From Leuctra nigra (Eukaryota; Arthropoda; Insecta; Plecoptera; Leuctridae), in the NCBI GenBank assembly GCA_934045905.1, contig OW203767.1:16247073-16311072 (forward strand): DNA of 64,000 nt, in the 5' to 3' direction. This document shows, in pieces, positions 31,909-44,700 of this stretch (position 1 is the stretch's first letter; every line of letters begins with the position of its first letter). Position numbers and translations under genes: made by a program. The notes under the pieces are model-generated. The model saw only the letters and a program-made list of their open reading frames with translations, was not told where the DNA came from and did no database searches.

Positions 31909-32001
31909 CGTTGTCAGTATTCAGGCACGTGCCAAAGATAAAAGTGAAGCAATGTGGAGTTATAGAACGTTGCAAATATAATGGGATCTTGGAACGAAGA
32001 G
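31909..32001 (+). CDS. Rbp: Candidate RIM-BP first coding exon (5' UTR plus MGSWNEE)
   Basis: It is bounded by a good acceptor (CTCTCTATTGCAG) and a strong donor (GAG|GTAAGTG). The last seven codons from ATG at 31981 read MGSWNEE in phase 0, matching the phase-0 start of the next exon ([10 protein letters not shown]). A nine-codon upstream frame (31952-31981) ends with TAA overlapping the ATG. No homology supports it, only signals and phase. Confidence 0.5.
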
Positions 32002-35000
32002 GTAAGTGTCGTTTGTGTTAATTCAATAAATAAAAGTATTATTTATATTAAATTCCTATAATTACGCAGTTGATCCGCTGCAAGAAAATAAAGCAGCAGA
32101 AATATTTCCTTTGAGACAAAATAGGATATACAATGCCTATCAGTTATCACAAGAAAAGTCATCAATGGATTAAAGATAGATTACGTGGTAGGTACTCAAT
32201 AGATTTTCAGTTGTCAGTTTGCTAATACTAATATAATAATATTATGATTTGTTTAAAATACCAATCAGCAAGCAAAAAAAAATTGTCTATTTTACTTTAA
32301 AAGAAACATTTTTCTTTTTTTTACTACTATTAGGTACCTTAATTACAAATATCTTTGTCAGTCAATTTCCATTCGTTACCCACCTGTTCAAATCACAATC
32401 AATGTCAATCATAAAACAACAAACCTACACTAATCATGTCCTCTTATCACTTCATATACTACGTAACGAAAATCACGCTTGCGCAATCGTTATCACTCCA
32501 ACACCCCCCAGAAGGAGCAGCCATCTATAGGCAACCAGCCGAACTCGGTTTCTATAAGTTACAATTTTAGCGAAACGAGAAGAAAATTTTTCGTAAACCT
32601 TTCGCTGAACACTTATTTTCTACATGGATAACATATTGTTACGCTTAATATTATTCTCTAGTAGTTGATTACACGATACCGTGAAGTAGTGTGTTACTGT
32701 TATTTAGAATAAGGTAGACGGTGTGTGTTGCGGGTTGCATGAAGGGGTGAAAATTGTGTGGCTGGTAGAAGACTGGGGGCGCCGCCATGTTCGTGGTATT
32801 GATTCTGCACCGGTCGACACGAAAATCGTATTCAAGTTTCTTTCATCATGATGTTTTCGCACAATCCAACTAGTACTCTTACACTTTAGAGTTAACACAA
32901 GGTAAATATATTACATCAGGTTATGAATGATGCTAATGAGCGGGAATGGGACTAGGAAATGGAACGTTTGATTGATAACTAAAGATCGAAAGGAATTATT
33001 TAAAAAATGTGGGTCATGACTCATGAGTGTGGTACCAGAGTGTCACTTGCATCAAATGAGATGAGAGAGGTTTAAGATGAAATTGAAAAACGAACTACAG
33101 AAAGTTAAGGGCGTGATTAAAAGCAGACGGTATTTTAAAATCAGTAATCATTTCGATTTTATTGAATCTTCTGTAAAGCTGGGACTGAGCTTATTTTGAA
33201 GGGGTTAAAGGTTCGGGTCTGTTCTAATCAGGGACTGCATGATGGTTGGGGTAGGTGAAAAAAGTTAAGTCAGGAGATGTCATCATCTTTCCGTGACGGA
33301 GTGCGTTGGGACCAGAAATCGAGTGATTATTTTTATGTCGTGTGACAAAAGGGTTGATCCATTTCTTCTGACATTTAATGACGCACGGGGTTAATAGCGT
33401 TCAGATTTGTGATTTTTTTGCCCATCACTGTTGAAGTGTCAAAGAAGATAAATTATTATCGATAGACGATTTATGATGATGTCATTTTGGGGGCAAGGTT
33501 TTTATTATTTCTCTTCGATGAAAGAAGGGTATATTCACTTTGATTGATGACTCTACGTTAATGTCTAAGTATTCACCTAGATCAGACGACTATTGTAAAG
33601 TACTTGGGACTAATGCAGTCTGTAATATGACGGGAATCGAACCCGCGGCGTCGGGGGTCAGGTCCTTGACCCACTGAATTCACCATTGAGACGGGAATAG
33701 GAAAGACGAAGAATAAAACTTTGCTGCATGACTTTCTATTCTAGTGAATCAAGGTACATGTACTTTCTTTACAACAAATACTATTGTTGTGGATCATATT
33801 TAAATGCGTTACTTATCAAACGTATTTTGGCTCACAACAAATATTGAATTTAGAATATCTTGATTGTCATATCAAAGTCACATTATGAGTCGTCTGTACA
33901 CAAAAGTAAATTCTAAAGATAATTTCCAAAAATGACCAATAATGTTAAAGGTGTTTAAAATAATGGAAGTACCTCATTCTTGAGTCAAAATTAGAAATAT
34001 TAAAATCAACTTGAAATCTGAATAAGGTCTTAAAATAAGTGACACTACTTCTCCTTACAGATACGAGTTTATAATGCACAGTTTAATAAAGTATTTTGAC
34101 CTGACAAGTGATTAATTACGATTCAATTTTTTGAGAAAAAAAAGAAAAAAAGAGCACACAAGATTTTGTCGATATTTTTTTAAATGATCTTTAGAATTTA
34201 ATTAAAAATCAGTAAATTCTTGACCGATTGCTCTCAATATTATACAATGTAAGTATGACGATATTGACAATGATTCTTGATGGCGGCAATGAACTATAAA
34301 ATAAATATGTAATAGTGTTATTGGAATTATGAATTTCTCGTACGTTCGACCGACAAGGGTTTGCCTTGACCGTACTGTAAGAAACGGATCATTGAATGCA
34401 TCTTCTGTTCTCAGAATTGGGATTGTTCTGATCTCAAAAGATACGCCGCTCTCGAGCAGGAGGTGACAAGATTGCGGGCAGAACGCCAGAGACTGGGGTA
34501 CAGACTCCAGCATCAGGCGGTTCTCAGTGGCGAACTGGTGAGTACCAGACTTATACCATCCAGTATCCATCCGCCTGACCAGGACCCACTGGACCCGACA
34601 TCCATCCACCTGACAAGACCCCACTGGATCCGACATCCACCTGACCAGACCCCACTGGATGACATCCATGCACCTGACCAGAACCCACTGGATCCGACAT
34701 CCACCTGACCAGACCCCACTGGATGACATCCATGCACCTGACCAGGCCCCACTGGATTCGACATCCATCCACCTGAACAGGCCCCTCTGGATCCGACATC
34801 CATCTGACCAGACCACACTGGATCTGACATCCATCCACCTGACCAGACCACACATCCTGATCCACCTGACCAGACCCCACTGGATCCGACATCCATGCAC
34901 CTGACCAGGCCCTACTGGATCCGACATCCGCCTGACCATGCCCCACTGGATCCAACAACCATGCACCTGACCAGACCCCACTGGATCCGACATCCATACA

Positions 35001-38000
35001 TCTGACCAGACCCCACTGGATCCGACATCCATCCACCTGACCAGACCCCACTGGATCCGACATCCATACATCTGACCAGACCCCACTGGATCCGACATCC
35101 ATCCACCTGACCAGACCCCACTGGATCCGACATCCATCCACCTGACCAGACCCCACTGGATCCGACATCCATACACCTGACCAGGCCCCACTGGATCCGA
35201 CATCCATCCACCTGACCAGACCCCACTGGATCCGACATCCATGCACCTGACCAGGCCCCACTGGATCCGACATCCATCCACCTAACCAGATTCCACTGGA
35301 TCCGACATCCATCCACCTGACCAGACCCCACTGGATCCGACATCCATACACCTGACCAGGCCCCACTGGATCCGACATCCATCCACCTGACCAGACCCCA
35401 CTGGATCCGACATCCATACACCTGACCAGACCCCACTGGATCCGACATCCATCCACCTGACCAGGCCCCACTGGATCCGACATCCATGCACCTGACCAGG
35501 CCCCACTGGATCCGACATCCATCCACCTGACCAGATTCCACTGGATCCGACATCCATGCACCTGACCAGGCCCCACTGGATCCGACATCCATACACCTGA
35601 CCAGGCCCCACTGGATCCGACATCCATACACCTGACCAGGCCCCACTGGATCCGACATCCATACACCTGACCAGGCCCCACTGGATCCGACATCCATGCA
35701 CCTGACCAGGCCCCACTGGATCCGACATCCATCCACCTGAACAGGCCCCTCTGGATCCGACATCCATCTGACCAGACCACACTGGATCTGACATCCATCC
35801 ACCTGACCAGACCACACATCCTGATCCACCTGACCAGACCCCACTGGATCCGACATCCATGCACCTGACCAGGCCCTACTGGATCCGACATCCGCCTGAC
35901 CAGGCCCCACTGGATCCAACAACCATGCACCCGACCAGACCCCACTGGATCCGACATCCATACATCTGACCAGACCCCACTGGATCCGACATCCATCCAC
36001 CTGACCAGACCCCACTGGATCCGACATCCATACACCTGACCAAGCCCCACTGGATCCGACATCCATCCACCTGACCAGACCCCACTGGATCCGACATCCA
36101 TACATCTGACCAGACCCCACTGGATCCGACATCCATCCACCTGACCAGACCCCACTGGATCCGACATCCATGCACCTGACCAGGCCCCACTGGATCCGAC
36201 ATCCATCCACCTGACCAGATTCCACTGGATCCGACATCCATCCACCTGACCAGACCCCACTGGATCCGACATTCATACACCTGACCAGTCCCCACTGGAT
36301 CCGACATCCATCCACCTGACCAGACCCCACTGGATCCGACATCCATACACCTGACCAGACCCCACTGGATCCGACATCCATCCACCTGACCAGGCCCCAC
36401 TGGATCCGACATCCATGCACCTGACCAGGCCCCACTGGATCCGACATCCATCCACCTGACCAGATTCCACTGGATCCGACATCCATACACCTGACCAGGC
36501 CCCACTGGATCCGACATTCATGCACCTGACCAGGCCCCACTGGATCCGACATCCATCCACCTGACCAGGCCCCACTGGATCCGACATCCATGCACCTGAC
36601 CAGGCCCCACTGGATCCGACATCCATCCACCTGACCAGATTCCACTGGATCCGACATCCATCCACCTGACCAGACCCCACTGGATCCGACATCCATACAC
36701 CTGACCAGGCCCCACTGGATCCGACATCCATCCACCTGACCAGGCCCCACTGGATCCGACATCCATGCACCTGACCAGGCCCCACTGGATCCGACATCCA
36801 TACACCTGACCAGGCCCCACTGGATCCGACATCCATCCACCTGACCAGACCCCACTGGATCCGACATCCATCCACCTGACCAGGCCCCACTGGATCCGAA
36901 ATCCATGCACCTGACCAGGCCCCACTGGATCCGACATCCATGCACCTGACCAGGCCCCACTGGATCCGACATCCATACACCTGACCAGGCCCCACTGGAT
37001 CCGACATCCATACACCTGACCAGGCCCCACTGGATCCGACATCCATACACCTGACCATGCCCCACTGGATCCGACATCCATCCACCTGCCCAGACATCCA
37101 TGATGCGGTATCATGTGCACACACGTTTTATTTCAAAAGATTTCAAAAAAAATTTATATACCAAATCATACGAAATTTAAAAAAGTATAATTTGTGATTG
37201 CAATAATGTTTCTAGGATCTCGATATTTTTCACTAGGTACTCATACATTTAGAGAGAGGGTGAGATGTGTTGGTGGTGATAGTAAACTTTTCACAACTTG
37301 TCCTTATCTTTTTACCTTCAAATCTATGAGAAAACTAGGTATGGGTCCTTTCCCAATACGCTTTTTATTACGTAAAAGTTCGGTATCTGTATTCTATCCT
37401 GTATCATCAAATTCATTATCATTTGTATACCCATACCGATACGTATCGGTATACAAATGATAATGAATTTATACGTGTCATCAAATTCATTATCATTTGT
37501 ATACCGATACGTATACGTATCGGTATACAAATTACTAGGAAAACGCTCTGAGTAACGCGTTGATGAGCGAGCACGGATACGCGCAACACCTCGAACCGAA
37601 ATTATGTTTATCGAAAATGTCCTTAAAAGCCAATAATTCTAGAATTTCGTCACAGACTTGTATGAAAATCTCCAACGATTCCTAAAATATTGGTCCCAAT
37701 AACCACGCAAAGTTTTAAGTTGATCGATTGAACCTTTACGATTGAACGATTCCTTGTTAATTTCCAAAAATCACAGGATATCGTTCAAAAAAATGTTAAA
37801 CGGTCGTATCAGTTTCATAATACGTTTGAAAGTTTCTGCTCTCTTGAAGTGAAGATTCGAAGATTCCGTGAAATATGAAATTCGAGAAATATGATAGCCA
37901 ACACGCAAAATATCCGTAAACTGTCGATAACTTTTGAATGTAAACACAGTTTAGTCTGAAAATTGTCAAAAATACAGATAATGTTGGACCCGATGACCAT

Positions 38001-38748
38001 ACAAAATTTTAAGTTGATCGGTCAAACGGTTCTGGATTAAATTTCAAAAAGCACATGAAATATTTTTTTAAATTTTAACCAATGGGAGGATTTGGCTGAA
38101 AATTTGTAAAATAAGAGACAATGTTGGTCCTAATGACCATGCAAAATATAAGGTCGATCACATTTGTCGAAGTCCATTTTCATTTTTCAGCCTATCAGGA
38201 GATGTTTATTTAAATTTCAACCAATGAATGTATTTCAAAAAAATTAGGGTCTGCAAACAGAGAAGGTTGGTTTTACATGTGTGCAAAATTTCAGATCGAT
38301 CGGTGAGACGGTGCGACCTGTGTATCGGCTATTAGCAGCCAAAAACAAAAACAAAAAAAAAACAAAAAAAAAACAGAGGTCCGTGCCAAAAGAGCCAAAA
38401 GGAGACGCTCGCTTCGCTCGCTCAATAATGAATTTATACGTATCGGTATACAATTAATGATAATGAATTTGATGATACAAATTATGATACCAATTCATTA
38501 TCATTTGCATACCGATACGCATACGTGTCGGTATACAAATGACAATGAATTTGATGATACAGGATAGAATACAGATACCGAACTTTTGGATCTTGGGTTA
38601 GGATACCATAGTATATGACTCGAAGATGTATTTTTTTTAGTGAATCTTCAATATTATTTAATATTTACGCCTAGTGCCAAATTAATTAATAATAATAGAG
38701 ACTACAATGTCGAATAATGACCCAATCTTCTGACTGAACATCAGCTAA

Positions 38749-38780
<32 letters not shown>

Positions 38781-41700
38781 TTATTTCCATTATACAAGTA
38801 AAAGTACATTGTCGTTGGTGTATGGATTTTTTTCTACTCTATTTTTGCTATAGTGAGTATTGTTAATATAAATTAAAAAGTCATTCGAAGAAGGTGTTTT
38901 TCAAGCATACCTACAAGTCAAAATAAAAGATGTGCGTAACAATCCACTCTTCATCCAATATTCTGCATCAATTCGCCCAGGTTGATCGGTATGTCGTGGA
39001 CCTAGTGGAATCATGATTCGCGTATCTATCATATAAAAGAATTATTGGCGTTTTCTACACCAAGAGTTTGTTTATTTTAGAATTGTCAATCACAATCTGT
39101 TAATTTTTCACGCAGTATAATCATCATGGATAATTCTTCATTGAATGAAAGCAAAAGAAAATACTTTTATGGTTTCCAAAAAGGTAATGTTCTAACATTT
39201 TTTATAAGTGTCAACAAAATATAAATTGTATTTTATGTGCATCGATTCCTAGCACTTTATCGAAAATAAAGTAAGAGTGTGAAACATTCAACATTTCATA
39301 AAATCTGAGTACCACTGCGAATTAAATTTGGTATCTTTGGTACGAGAAAAAATATTATGAATGAGTTGTAATAATATCTTTGGTACGGGCGTCCTTGAGC
39401 TAATACTTCAAGTTCCAAGGGTATTGTCATCCCTAACCCCCCCCCCCCCCCCCACTAAGTTACTAAGTTTTAAGACAATAAATAGATGTAATCCATCGAT
39501 AAAAGTTGGTCAAGAAGTCCGGTCAATTATCCCTTATTATACAATCTGACGATAGACAACCATTCCCTAAGACTTTTGAAACATATATTATAAGAAAGGT
39601 TACATTCCTTGTTATTTTATTCATACACATTGTGTTTATTGCTCTATTCCCAAGCAACCCCGATGCGACCTGTGATAATTGTCTGACTACACGATATGAC
39701 CTCCTACCTTTACAAGTAAACTTTGCCCTTTCCTTCACCTTTCCCTCCAAGCCTTCCGTGTTTTCCTCAACTTTTATTAGGTACCTCGAACATATTACTT
39801 CACTTCCTATATCATTATCTTACATCCGTCCATTCCTTCTTCAAATCCACCCCATCATATATCTTCATCATCATCGTCGTCGTCGTCACCTACCCGAAAA
39901 ACATATCACCCTCCTCCTTAATCCTAAGAACTCCCATCCCTTCTTGCTTGAAAGTTGTCTTAGTTACATCGCCATTCCCAAGTTAGAACCATCATTCACA
40001 GTGCATTATTCACCATGTTCCGAGTTTCTTCTGTGAAGAGGTTACCCCCTCATTACCACGTCCATGTATAGCTGACGCATGGAGTTTCCCATTCATTCAT
40101 CACTGGTTACAACCAATCCGTCCAGCCAGATCCCTGGCCCTGGATAGTAGATCGCCGTGCGCATGACGACGACGTCGAGGTGACGCGGCGGCGACGGTGC
40201 GCGCGGGGGAGGTGAGGTTCGAATCAATAGCGGCCCATCCTCCCTCGTCATCGTCGTCCGGGGGTAGGAGGTGGTGAACTCTAAAATAGTCTCAAATGGG
40301 ATCGGGGACGTCGGGAAAGATCTTACGGTCGTGGTTTGAGTGGGGAGGGGCAAGGGGGGGGGGGGAGGGTTGAACTAACCCAACTAGGATGTATTGGCGT
40401 AAAGAGTATTTAAAAATAATCAATTTATTTGCTGAGTTTATGGCGTTTGAGACTTTTTCATCGTTGATGTACTCGTCGTTAATACATTTTACTTATTCAC
40501 TGCCCTTTCTTTATTCACCAAGGTAATGGTCAAGATTCCAGCAATCTTTTCGAATTCTCTAAAAATAGCCTTTTTATCCAACTCTTTTGTGGAGCCCGTG
40601 GCGAAATCGAATATGGAAGCAAGCTCTGAATGCAACATGCAAAAACGTATATTCAGCACTAAAGCCTTGTATGTAGGCAACCACAATAGCACGTCTACAT
40701 TGGGATTGCCTATTCCAGCTTCATAGGGGTGACAGGATGAAAAGAGTGGTTGGTACCTCTTGATACTGGATACGGTTGTAGAACGATGCAAATTTATGTA
40801 AAAGTTGGCACAATGTAATAAAATGTCGGCAGCACCCTTTCATAGATTTTTTTGCGACTCATTGAATATAGATCGAGAAAATATTATATTTCCATACATT
40901 TTTGCTCTTTAACTCATGAATGCCCTATTTAAGGTTGGGGACAGGCTAAGTTGAACCCTGTTTAGTATTGCCAGGTATAGGCTGACCCATGCTAGCGCGG
41001 GTTCAACTTAGCCTGTCCCCGACCATAGTCTCACGTTCATTTTTTTTTAACTGTGAAGCATCCATTTGAATTTTTTCTTTTTCTTTAACAAATAGTACAT
41101 CACTAGTTTATTTTGCTAAATTCAGGCATTCATGCTCATAGCAGGGGAGAACTCAGTGCATTCCAATGGCTCCAGCTGTAATCAGTAATCACATATAAAA
41201 AAACTAAATAAAAACTCAGAAATTGTTTTGATTAACTTGAAAGTACAAAAAAATGTGTGATTTTAAATTTTCAACTATTTATTATGATTTTTTTGTCTTG
41301 GGCTTAACGTTGCACTGTTCTGCAGCGAGTCTAATGGCTAATTTGCTATGTTAAAATTAATTACATTTCCTAAAAAAATACTATTTCGTCTCTATAAAAT
41401 TAATCGGGTTGTATTTTTAAGGGATTCAATTGACAAATCTACTCTTCATATAGGATCATCCATATTCATAATCAAAAGTGTACATGGGTTGAACAACAAG
41501 GGCTCAGTGTTGATGATAAGGGAACTGTCATTTAAGCTATACAAGATTTTAATTTGTTAAACCACAATCTTGCATGGTTCAGGCCATTTGTAACATACCA
41601 CGTTAAATCCTCGTTGTCGTTAGCATGGCCAGAGATAGTCTGGTCATGTTTCAACTCGATCTCGAAGAAACCTTAGAAAAAATTATAGCTTCTATTGCTA

Positions 41701-44700
41701 TGAAGAGGTGAAGGTTGATAATAAATAAAAAATAAAAGTTTGAAAAAGAGACTTTGTTTATTGAACATATAAATACTTTAAATGTGTACACAGCCAACTA
41801 AAGCCACTCCAGCTGCTGTAAATGTTACATTACTGGATGCGATAACACTTGCAGTGTTTGTTGAATAGAAACTTAAATTATTATATCTGGGCACTAAAAT
41901 TCAATCTGAACAATATTACAGCATGATGGCAACTTAGCGGACCCTATTTAAAATTGTATTTCGACATACGGCATTTACAATAATTAAGGTATAGGTACAG
42001 TAATTGTTCATTTTTCCTTGACACAGAAGTTAGATACTATCTATAGTTTTTATTTTGATACAAAAATGAGGGTATTTCGAACAAAATTTAATCCATTCCT
42101 TTTCGCCACTTGTCAGCAGTTGTATATTCTGTCATAGGTTTACCACTAGTTCCACATGTCCCAACACCTACTCGACCATTGACTGTATCAGGTGATGCAA
42201 ATATGCTTTTCTTCAAGACACCCTTTTTCTTCTTACTAAACTGGAGCCACTTGTTCTTCTCACCTTCACGTTCTTCCTCCATTGCTTTAAACCTCTGTAA
42301 TTTCTTTTGCTTTTTTATCTTTTGATATTCACGGTGCTTTGAATTGATTGCTTTCTTTGATTTACCATCGCCTGATTCATCGGGCTTGTTAGCACCTGTC
42401 TTGATTTCTCGAAGTAATGAAACTGCCGTAAGCTCGGAGTCCTCGTCCTCATTGTCAAATGTGACAGTAGCAACATTAGTGTCTTCCAATATATCTTCAA
42501 TCAGTGCTTCGTAATATAAACCGTCCTTACTTAGAAGAGCTAAGCACCTATCTCCAACTTTCCATTGCTTCTTCTCATCTGCTTCTAGGATTACTGGTTG
42601 TTCAGCTGCTAAAAGTTTGGAGGCTAAAGTAGTATCCTGTGTTGGTTTGGACCTACCTTTTGAGTCGACAATTTGAGTTTTAATCAAATCTAAAGTTAAA
42701 TCTATTACTTCTTCCAAATCTATTTTTAACTTTTTAAGTTCTTCATTGTCAGTATCTGATGTTAAAGCGGCTTCTACCTGTTGTAATTGAAGTTTATAAT
42801 TTTGTAAATTCCCTTGAAGATCGTCGGCCATTTTTGAACTCAATGTAGTGTCAAGTGTCGAGAACGCTGATTGGTCGATTCCGGGCAAACCACAGCTTCA
42901 TCGATCTGTCACACAAAAATGCGCACGGACAGCAATGGCACGGAATGGAAAGATCTTGTCTCGTGCCACTGGCCAATCAAATTTTGCAAAGCCATCGCAC
43001 AGCGCTCCTAGTGGTTAAGAAATCAATAAGTGCAAAAATGGTGGGTCATGAAAAATGACTTTGGTATCAATTTTTGTGTCTACTTTTAAAATGTAGGTAG
43101 AAATTATAAATGTACATCTGTATTATAACTACGTTTGTGCGATGTAACTTCTAGACAAAGTGAATACGCTTATCGAAAATTTACCTTTATTAACCCATCT
43201 ACCACGTGTTGGGTAAACTTAGAATTTTCTAAAATTGGAACCTAACCTATTTCCAGGAGGATCAACTGGTACGCGTTCTGGAGAAAAATACAGCGCTCAC
43301 GATACAGAATACAGACCTCCAAGCACAAGTACATCATCTGCAACATGTATGTATATTTCGCGATATTTACCTAATCTGTAAGGAATGGATTTATAATACC
43401 TACAATCTGCTTGACAATATGAAAAGATGTGCTCTAATCGCTTCCCCAATTTGAATTAATTGCGGTGTTTATAAGAAAATTTATTTTTCTAGGATTTTTT
43501 AATGGAATCACCTATCATTGAATGCGTTTATGCATTCATACAATAGTTTATTTAGTTTCTATGGCAAAGTTCAAAGTAAACTAGGTAGGTACCTACCTAC
43601 CTAGGTTAATTAAACTTAACTAACACATGGGAAGGTGTACTAAAAGTGCATGAATATATTCACAGGTGAGCGCGGAAAGCCGGGCCGGCGGCCACAGCCA
43701 AACTGGCAAGCCGGCCGATAATCTTGAGTCTATACTCAAGGTAAGTTCAACATGTGATAGGTAGTAGGGTGACACAGATAGTAGTTGCGCGCGTAAGGCC
43801 AACACCAACTTCAGAAGCGCATATCTTTGGTTATGGATCTCTTTAGAACCTGATCAAGGTCTCTATACCTTCCCCATATCATACACATATCTTTAAAAAA
43901 CAGCTGTTTGAAGTTCTTTGGAGTATGTTCAGAAATACTCGAGAAGAACACTGAAAAACTGGAATTGACAGTAGTTGCGCACCCACTACAGTTGTTGTGC
44001 ACCTACCAAGACAGTAGTTGCCCAGGGAAACAATGTAGTTTTAAACACATTCTTCGTCAATAGGCACATATTATATGTTCATTCAATGACCAATTAAGTA
44101 TCAATGAAAATTATTAAAATATTTACACTGATGTTGAGGTACTTAAAGTACAGTTTTTCATTGTTACCCAAGTGCGCCATTACTGTCCATGGCATATAGT
44201 TGTGGTGCACATGTTATTTCATTCCGTCTTGCAAGCACTCACTCAAATCGAGGTACTTTTAAGACTAGTGCCTGGGTGTGTTCCTAAATGTAAGATACAA
44301 ATATATCTTTGGACACAGGAAGGATAGGGCATAATATAGAGGAACATTTACTGAACGTTATAATAGCAAGGAATTTCATATCAGCTGTTTTATGTGTCTT
44401 GCGCAACTACTGTAGCATGCGCAACTACTGTCTCTGTCACCCTACTTGGGAATTTTCATACAAAACACCATGAGATGTTACGTTTTAAGGTCGATTCACA
44501 TGGCTACATTCTGAACTTTCCAAGTTTGCCAAAGTTCCGAGTCGCTGTTCCAAAAACCTTCCGTATGAACTATGAAAGTTTGGAACTCAATCTTCACAGT
44601 ACGAATGTTTTTGTGATTCGGAACGGCCCTGTGAATGTACCTTTACTGCATCATAAACTATGTTATTGTTTGATATGAGTGTTGTCATAGAGATTGTTTG

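Noticed and set aside
32249..32530. 93-codon plus-strand frame
   Set aside because: It lies in the intron following the candidate first RIM-BP exon, is AT-rich and has no recognisable domain.
34202..37124. Very long minus-strand frames (up to 729 codons) with VGSSG / MDVGSS repeats
   Set aside because: They are produced by the 35-bp minisatellite, open in all three minus phases. Composition is purely repeat-derived and the region is a RIM-BP intron.
40489..40791. 100-codon minus-strand frame with protein-like appearance
   Set aside because: I recognise no domain and there are no splice or polyadenylation signals tied to it; an opposite frame is equally open. It is possibly a decayed transposon.
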